DNA from: JAWODU01 sp046483125
Lineage (GTDB): Bacteria; Verrucomicrobiota; Kiritimatiellia; UBA8416; JAWODU01
Length of the DNA: 24,785 bases
Reading direction: 5' to 3'
NCBI GenBank assembly: GCA_046483125.1
Contig: JAWODU010000056.1
Coordinates: 1 to 24,785, forward strand
In this document: piece by piece, positions 22,030 through 24,785 of the stretch
Layout of the letters: every line of letters begins with the position of its first letter
Position numbering within the stretch: the stretch's first letter is position 1
The notes under the pieces: generated by a model
Told to the model about the DNA's origin: nothing
Databases searched by the model: none
Seen by the model: only the letters and a program-made list of their open reading frames with translations
Position numbers and translations under genes: made by a program

Positions 22030-22584
22030 ATGGCGGAAAAGCGATTCTCAATCGGAGATGAAGGAGTCGGCAAAGAGGATTACAGTAATTTCGTGGAAGA
22101 ACTAAGACGGAATATGGACCCCTCAAGCAGAACGATACTCATAGTGGATGACGAGAAAGGTATTCGGAAGAAAGTTGCCCGGGATATGCGCTGTTTTTTA
22201 CCGGGCGCCGTGATATGCGAGGCGGCGAACGGCAGGGAGGCCCTCGCGGAACTGGCTGAGATCAGGACAAAATACTACAGCGATCCGCTTTTGATCGTGC
22301 TTGACCTGAACATGCCTGTAATGGACGGCTGGGAATTGATTGACGCCCTGCGGAAGGATTATGAAGAGAAAGGCAGGTCTTCGGGTATTCCGGTCATTGT
22401 ACTGTCTTCTACAAGCGGCGAAAAGGGTCGATTGTTCGGCAAGAAAAGCGTGCACGGCGGTAAGGGAGGTTACTCGCCTCTCGTGAGTATAGCCAAGGAA
22501 ACATGCGTGGACCGCAGTCGTTACGACGGCGCGGGTGAAAAAGGGCTCCTGGCCTGGGTCGAGCACTTTGTGAAAAAGGCCTGA
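22030..22584 (+). CDS. Stand-alone response regulator receiver
   Basis: A 184-residue receiver protein with no output domain. After a 34-residue N-terminal extension come 'ILIVDDEKG' (D40, D41), the phosphoacceptor Asp92 in 'VLDLNMPVMDGWE', and 'VIVLSST' (S127). The segment that should hold the conserved Lys is stretched and Gly/Lys-rich ('GRLFGKKSVHGGKGGYSP'), with K156 the most likely equivalent but without the usual following Pro. A good ribosome site (GGGGAGG) precedes ATG 22030. It most likely takes phosphate from the upstream GAF kinase and relays it by protein contact. It ends six bases before the stop of the converging lipoprotein gene. Confidence 0.92.
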   Translation: MAEKRFSIGDEGVGKEDYSNFVEELRRNMDPSSRTILIVDDEKGIRKKVARDMRCFLPGAVICEAANGREALAELAEIRTKYYSDPLLIVLDLNMPVMDGWELIDALRKDYEEKGRSSGIPVIVLSSTSGEKGRLFGKKSVHGGKGGYSPLVSIAKETCVDRSRYDGAGEKGLLAWVEHFVKKA

Positions 22585-22590
22585 GGGAAC

Positions 22591-22830
22591 TTATTCTTCG
22601 CCCAGAATTTCCTCAAGGCGCTTGTCCCGTTTTTCGCTGATATCGGTTATTTGTTTCCTGGCCTTCTTACCCGCCCGAACCGCGGTCCTGCCTGTGAAAC
22701 CGTCCAACAGCGTTTGCGCCGTTGATTTCCCGCCTTGGGAGTTGGTTTTCGTGCCGTTCTTGTTTTCGTCTTTACTGCGGCTGCATCCCGTAACAATGAG
22801 TGCCATTGCGATAATAATCAAAAGTTTCAT
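22591..22830 (-). CDS. Small lipoprotein
   Basis: A 79-residue protein with a lipoprotein signal peptide: a short basic start, hydrophobic core 'LLIIIAMALIV' and lipobox 'VTGC' with Cys16 as the acylation site. The mature part is polar and mostly charged, with a helical C-terminus ('RKQITDISEKRDKRLEEIL'). Its ATG overlaps the stop of the upstream hybrid kinase as ATGA, so translation of the two is coupled. Family unknown; an accessory or sensory partner of the kinase is possible (inference). Confidence 0.82.
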   Translation of the reverse strand: MKLLIIIAMALIVTGCSRSKDENKNGTKTNSQGGKSTAQTLLDGFTGRTAVRAGKKARKQITDISEKRDKRLEEILGEE

Positions 22831-24425
22831 TTTCCGCCTGTCTTCCCTATTTTACCGGAACGTGGGGACCGGGACCTTGCCGGGGACGTAACGGATGTTG
22901 TATCAGAGGTACTGTTTTCCTTGAGAATACGAGCTACGGCATCACAAAGGGTATCCGCCATGAACGGCTTTTGTATGTAATACCATGCTCCGGCTGGCAG
23001 GAAATCGCGGAGGAAATCCCTGGAAAAGCCGGACATGACGAGAATGGAAGCAACCGGATTCAAACGTTGAATACCCTCCACGATCTTCTTGCCGCCGCTT
23101 GCCGGCATAACGGCGTCCACGATGCAGAGATTGATATTGCCGGATTGCCGTTTGTACATGGAAAGCGCATCGTCCGAACCTCCGGCCTTCTGCAGTCTGT
23201 ATCCGGCGGAGTTGAGGATAGAGGCGGTTTCCTCGAGGGTTGCGGACGAATCATCCGCAACGAGAATGAGTTCCTTCCTGCCGCGCCTCGCATGCGCTAT
23301 TTCGGTCTCCGGCTGTTCGGCGGAGAGCGGCAGGAAGAGCCTTATGCTGGTGCCCTGATTCTTCCGGCTGTGAACTTTTATACTCCCGCCCCATCGGCGC
23401 ACACAGCTTCGTACCATGGTCAGCCCCAGTCCCATCGCGCCGTGCCTCTCCTTGGTGGTATAGAAGGGTTCGAAGATCCTTTCCAGTCTGTCTTTATGAA
23501 TTCCGGTTCCCGTGTCGCGCACTCTCAACACGAAAACGGGGTCATTCCGTTTCTTTCTTGTGGTTCCGTCAATGGTTATAGTGCCCCCTCGAGGCATGGA
23601 GTCAGCCGAGTTCTGAAAAAGGTTAACCAGGGAATCCAGCAATTGCGCGCGGTCCGCGATGACATAAGGCGTGTTCAGGGGCATCTTTGCGTTAAATGTC
23701 ACCTGCTTGTCCTCGAAAGCGCCTTCGACAAGACTGATGGCCTCATTAACCGTCTTCCTGAGTGGAGCGGGACCTATACCCGTTTCGGTATGGCCGGCGG
23801 TGATCCCCGCTGCCGTCATCAGGCGGCGCGATAAAACCGCGGATTGCTCGACGGCCTTCATTATCTTGACCGCTGCTTCGTGAATGTGGGTATTCGGTAT
23901 AACGTTTTCCGCGATGCCGGCGGCCATGCCGGAAATAGCCGACAGGCGTTTGCTGTAATCATGGGCGATTCCGCCGGCGATGTTTCCCACGGCCTCGATC
24001 TTGTGTTCTTCGAGCATGCGCTGTTCTTTTTCTATATTAGCCGCGATGTCCTCGAACACGTACATTGCTCCGACAACCGAACCGTCGGGCTCTTGGACAG
24101 GAACGGCGGAGAGGCTCACAAATGTTTCTTTGCCGCCGGATGCGCACAAAATACAGCGCGGAAAAACGCGCGGAGACCTGTCCCGTCTGAATGAACGGGC
24201 GCTGGGTAGTTTTTCCGGCGAACGCCTTTCGACGTCGGCTATTCTAATGACCTGCCTGACGGATTTACCCTTGTGCGTTCTGAATTTCGCTCCCGTCAGG
24301 GTTTCGGCAGTGTGATTCATATAGATCAGGAGGCCGCGGCGGTCCGAGGCGGCTACGCCTTTGGGCATGGAATTCAGGAGCGCCTTATGGATTCTGGCGG
24401 GCTTTGACCGTGCCGGTGTATTCAT
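22827..24425 (-). CDS. PAS hybrid histidine kinase with C-terminal receiver
   Basis: A 532-residue soluble hybrid kinase. PAS domain at about 13-130 ('LNSMPKGVAASDRRGLLIYMN'). The phosphoacceptor is His155 in 'GGIAHDYSKRLSAISGM', where the usual HDFNN reads HDYSK. The ATP-binding domain has N box 'LVNLFQNSADSM', G1 'DTGTGI' (304-309), 'FEPFYTTKE' and 'GAMGLGLTMV'. The C-terminal receiver (about 385-500) has D391/D392, phosphoacceptor Asp437 in 'CIVDAVMP', S465 and Lys486 in 'QKPF', all intact. A low-complexity Ser/Arg/Lys tail ends the protein. A ribosome site (GGAGAAAGG) precedes ATG 24425 and a strong promoter lies about 120 bases upstream. It overlaps the lipoprotein gene by four bases. 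Confidence 0.93.
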   Translation of the reverse strand: MNTPARSKPARIHKALLNSMPKGVAASDRRGLLIYMNHTAETLTGAKFRTHKGKSVRQVIRIADVERRSPEKLPSARSFRRDRSPRVFPRCILCASGGKETFVSLSAVPVQEPDGSVVGAMYVFEDIAANIEKEQRMLEEHKIEAVGNIAGGIAHDYSKRLSAISGMAAGIAENVIPNTHIHEAAVKIMKAVEQSAVLSRRLMTAAGITAGHTETGIGPAPLRKTVNEAISLVEGAFEDKQVTFNAKMPLNTPYVIADRAQLLDSLVNLFQNSADSMPRGGTITIDGTTRKKRNDPVFVLRVRDTGTGIHKDRLERIFEPFYTTKERHGAMGLGLTMVRSCVRRWGGSIKVHSRKNQGTSIRLFLPLSAEQPETEIAHARRGRKELILVADDSSATLEETASILNSAGYRLQKAGGSDDALSMYKRQSGNINLCIVDAVMPASGGKKIVEGIQRLNPVASILVMSGFSRDFLRDFLPAGAWYYIQKPFMADTLCDAVARILKENSTSDTTSVTSPARSRSPRSGKIGKTGGK

Positions 24426-24553
24426 GTTGAACCTTTCTCCGGGCGGTGAAGCGCGTTTATCGGAAATCTCTTCATAATTATCAGCCTGCAGGGGCGGGAA
24501 TTACAACACTATTCAGCGGGGCCTTTCCCCTGCCGCACGCCATACAACTTGTA

Positions 24554-24583
24554 ATTATATGCGGGGCCGCGTTTGCGGGTCAA
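24554..24583 (-). promoter_or_regulatory. Strong sigma-70 promoter for the hybrid kinase operon
   Basis: On the minus strand, TTGACC (24578-24583) is followed after 18 bases by a perfect TATAAT (24554-24559). It is the best promoter match in the window. It would give a leader of about 120 bases before ATG 24425. Confidence 0.7.
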
Positions 24584-24763
24584 GCTCGATCAGGAAGGAT
24601 TGAGATTTTGCCATAAGGGGCGGATTTACCCGGAAACCGGGTCATCGGAGCCGAAAAAAGTTTGCATTTCCCCGTTGCGGTGGCTCTGAGCGGCGGGCTG
24701 CCATGCAGGCTGACCGGCACATTGCGATGCCGCAGCCAAGGCGCATTGGACTTGCCGCCCGGC

Positions 24764-24781
24764 GCCCAAAGAACGACCGGC
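24764..24781. repeat. Inverted near-copy of the 1444-1461 motif
   Basis: GCCCAAAGAACGACCGGC here is the reverse complement of 1444-1461 with one mismatch. It lies in the right-end non-coding region and may mark the edge of a dispersed element, but chance similarity is not excluded. Confidence 0.25.
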
Positions 24782-24785
24782 AAGG

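Larger units (their letters stand above)
24426..24785. other. Right-end non-coding region
   Basis: About 360 bases without a gene I can defend. The part next to the kinase holds its leader (with a small GC-rich hairpin around GGGGAAAGGCCCC near 24520-24533) and promoter. Beyond 24600 both strands are open without a recognisable protein: a minus-strand frame of 67 codons (24580-24783) and a + frame from about 24703 to the edge. The last bases hold the inverted near-copy of the 18-mer at 1444-1461. Confidence 0.5.

Noticed and set aside
22971..23834. A 287-codon + strand frame
   Set aside because: It is antisense to the kinase and receiver domains of the hybrid kinase and has no recognisable features.
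24580..24783. A 67-codon minus-strand frame at the right end
   Set aside because: It overlaps the strong kinase promoter, lacks a ribosome site and is matched by an open frame on the other strand, as expected of GC-rich non-coding DNA.
1..24785. Defence island, toxin-antitoxin pair, prophage or insertion sequence
   Set aside because: No nuclease-helicase, transposase, integrase, toxin or antitoxin signature is seen; the only nuclease-like genes are rnr and the Mut7-C protein, both of ordinary RNA-processing families.

Overview
The window is moderately GC-rich, tightly packed bacterial chromosome with no rRNA, tRNA, CRISPR, transposase or phage gene that I can see. It most resembles a member of the PVC superphylum, probably Kiritimatiellota or a close relative (inference). 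The reasons are the secreted beta-helix protein with a choice-of-anchor-Q-like core and an acidic 'DSDGDGYTDDEE' linker, an RpoD with a long basic N-terminal tail, a secreted prenyltransferase/squalene-oxidase-repeat protein, an RRM protein, and a conserved hypothetical protein of a type I associate with that group.

Layout: (1) 1-1399: the end of an unidentified gene, a conserved hypothetical gene, and dtd (D-aminoacyl-tRNA deacylase). (2) 1495-7198: a candidate signalling cassette, with an exported TPR/beta-barrel protein, a CHASE2 class III adenylate cyclase and a strongly degenerate NtrC-like protein in a row on +, meeting a convergent metallo-beta-lactamase-fold hydrolase. (3) 7199-10446: a roughly 360-base non-coding stretch, rpoD, a membrane-anchored RRM RNA-binding protein, and a convergent DJ-1/PfpI gene. 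(4) 10588-14666: thrC, rnr (RNase R) and a convergent nitroreductase. (5) 14837-17389: a membrane GGDEF diguanylate cyclase tail-to-tail with a PAS/DHp/HD-GYP protein, a natural make-and-break pair for cyclic di-GMP. (6) 17551-20605: a secreted beta-helix protein, a Mut7-C protein in the same operon, and a convergent secreted alpha/alpha-toroid protein. (7) 20661-24425: a 19-base tandem repeat, a soluble GAF histidine kinase and its receiver protein, converging on a hybrid PAS kinase-REC gene that is translationally coupled to a small lipoprotein.

The theme is signal transduction: one cAMP-type cyclase, one GGDEF, one HD-GYP, two histidine kinases, one stand-alone receiver and one pseudo-regulator, mixed with core housekeeping genes (rpoD, thrC, rnr, dtd). 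Gene ends are unusually tight: six convergent pairs lie between a 21-base overlap and a 17-base gap. Several genes have no Shine-Dalgarno sequence and start within about 10 bases of a plausible -10 box, suggesting leaderless transcripts.

I found no defence system. The most unusual items are the pseudo-NtrC protein beside the CHASE2 cyclase, the DHp/HD-GYP fusion lacking a kinase ATPase domain, the membrane-tethered RRM protein, and the acid-free basic tail of RpoD.
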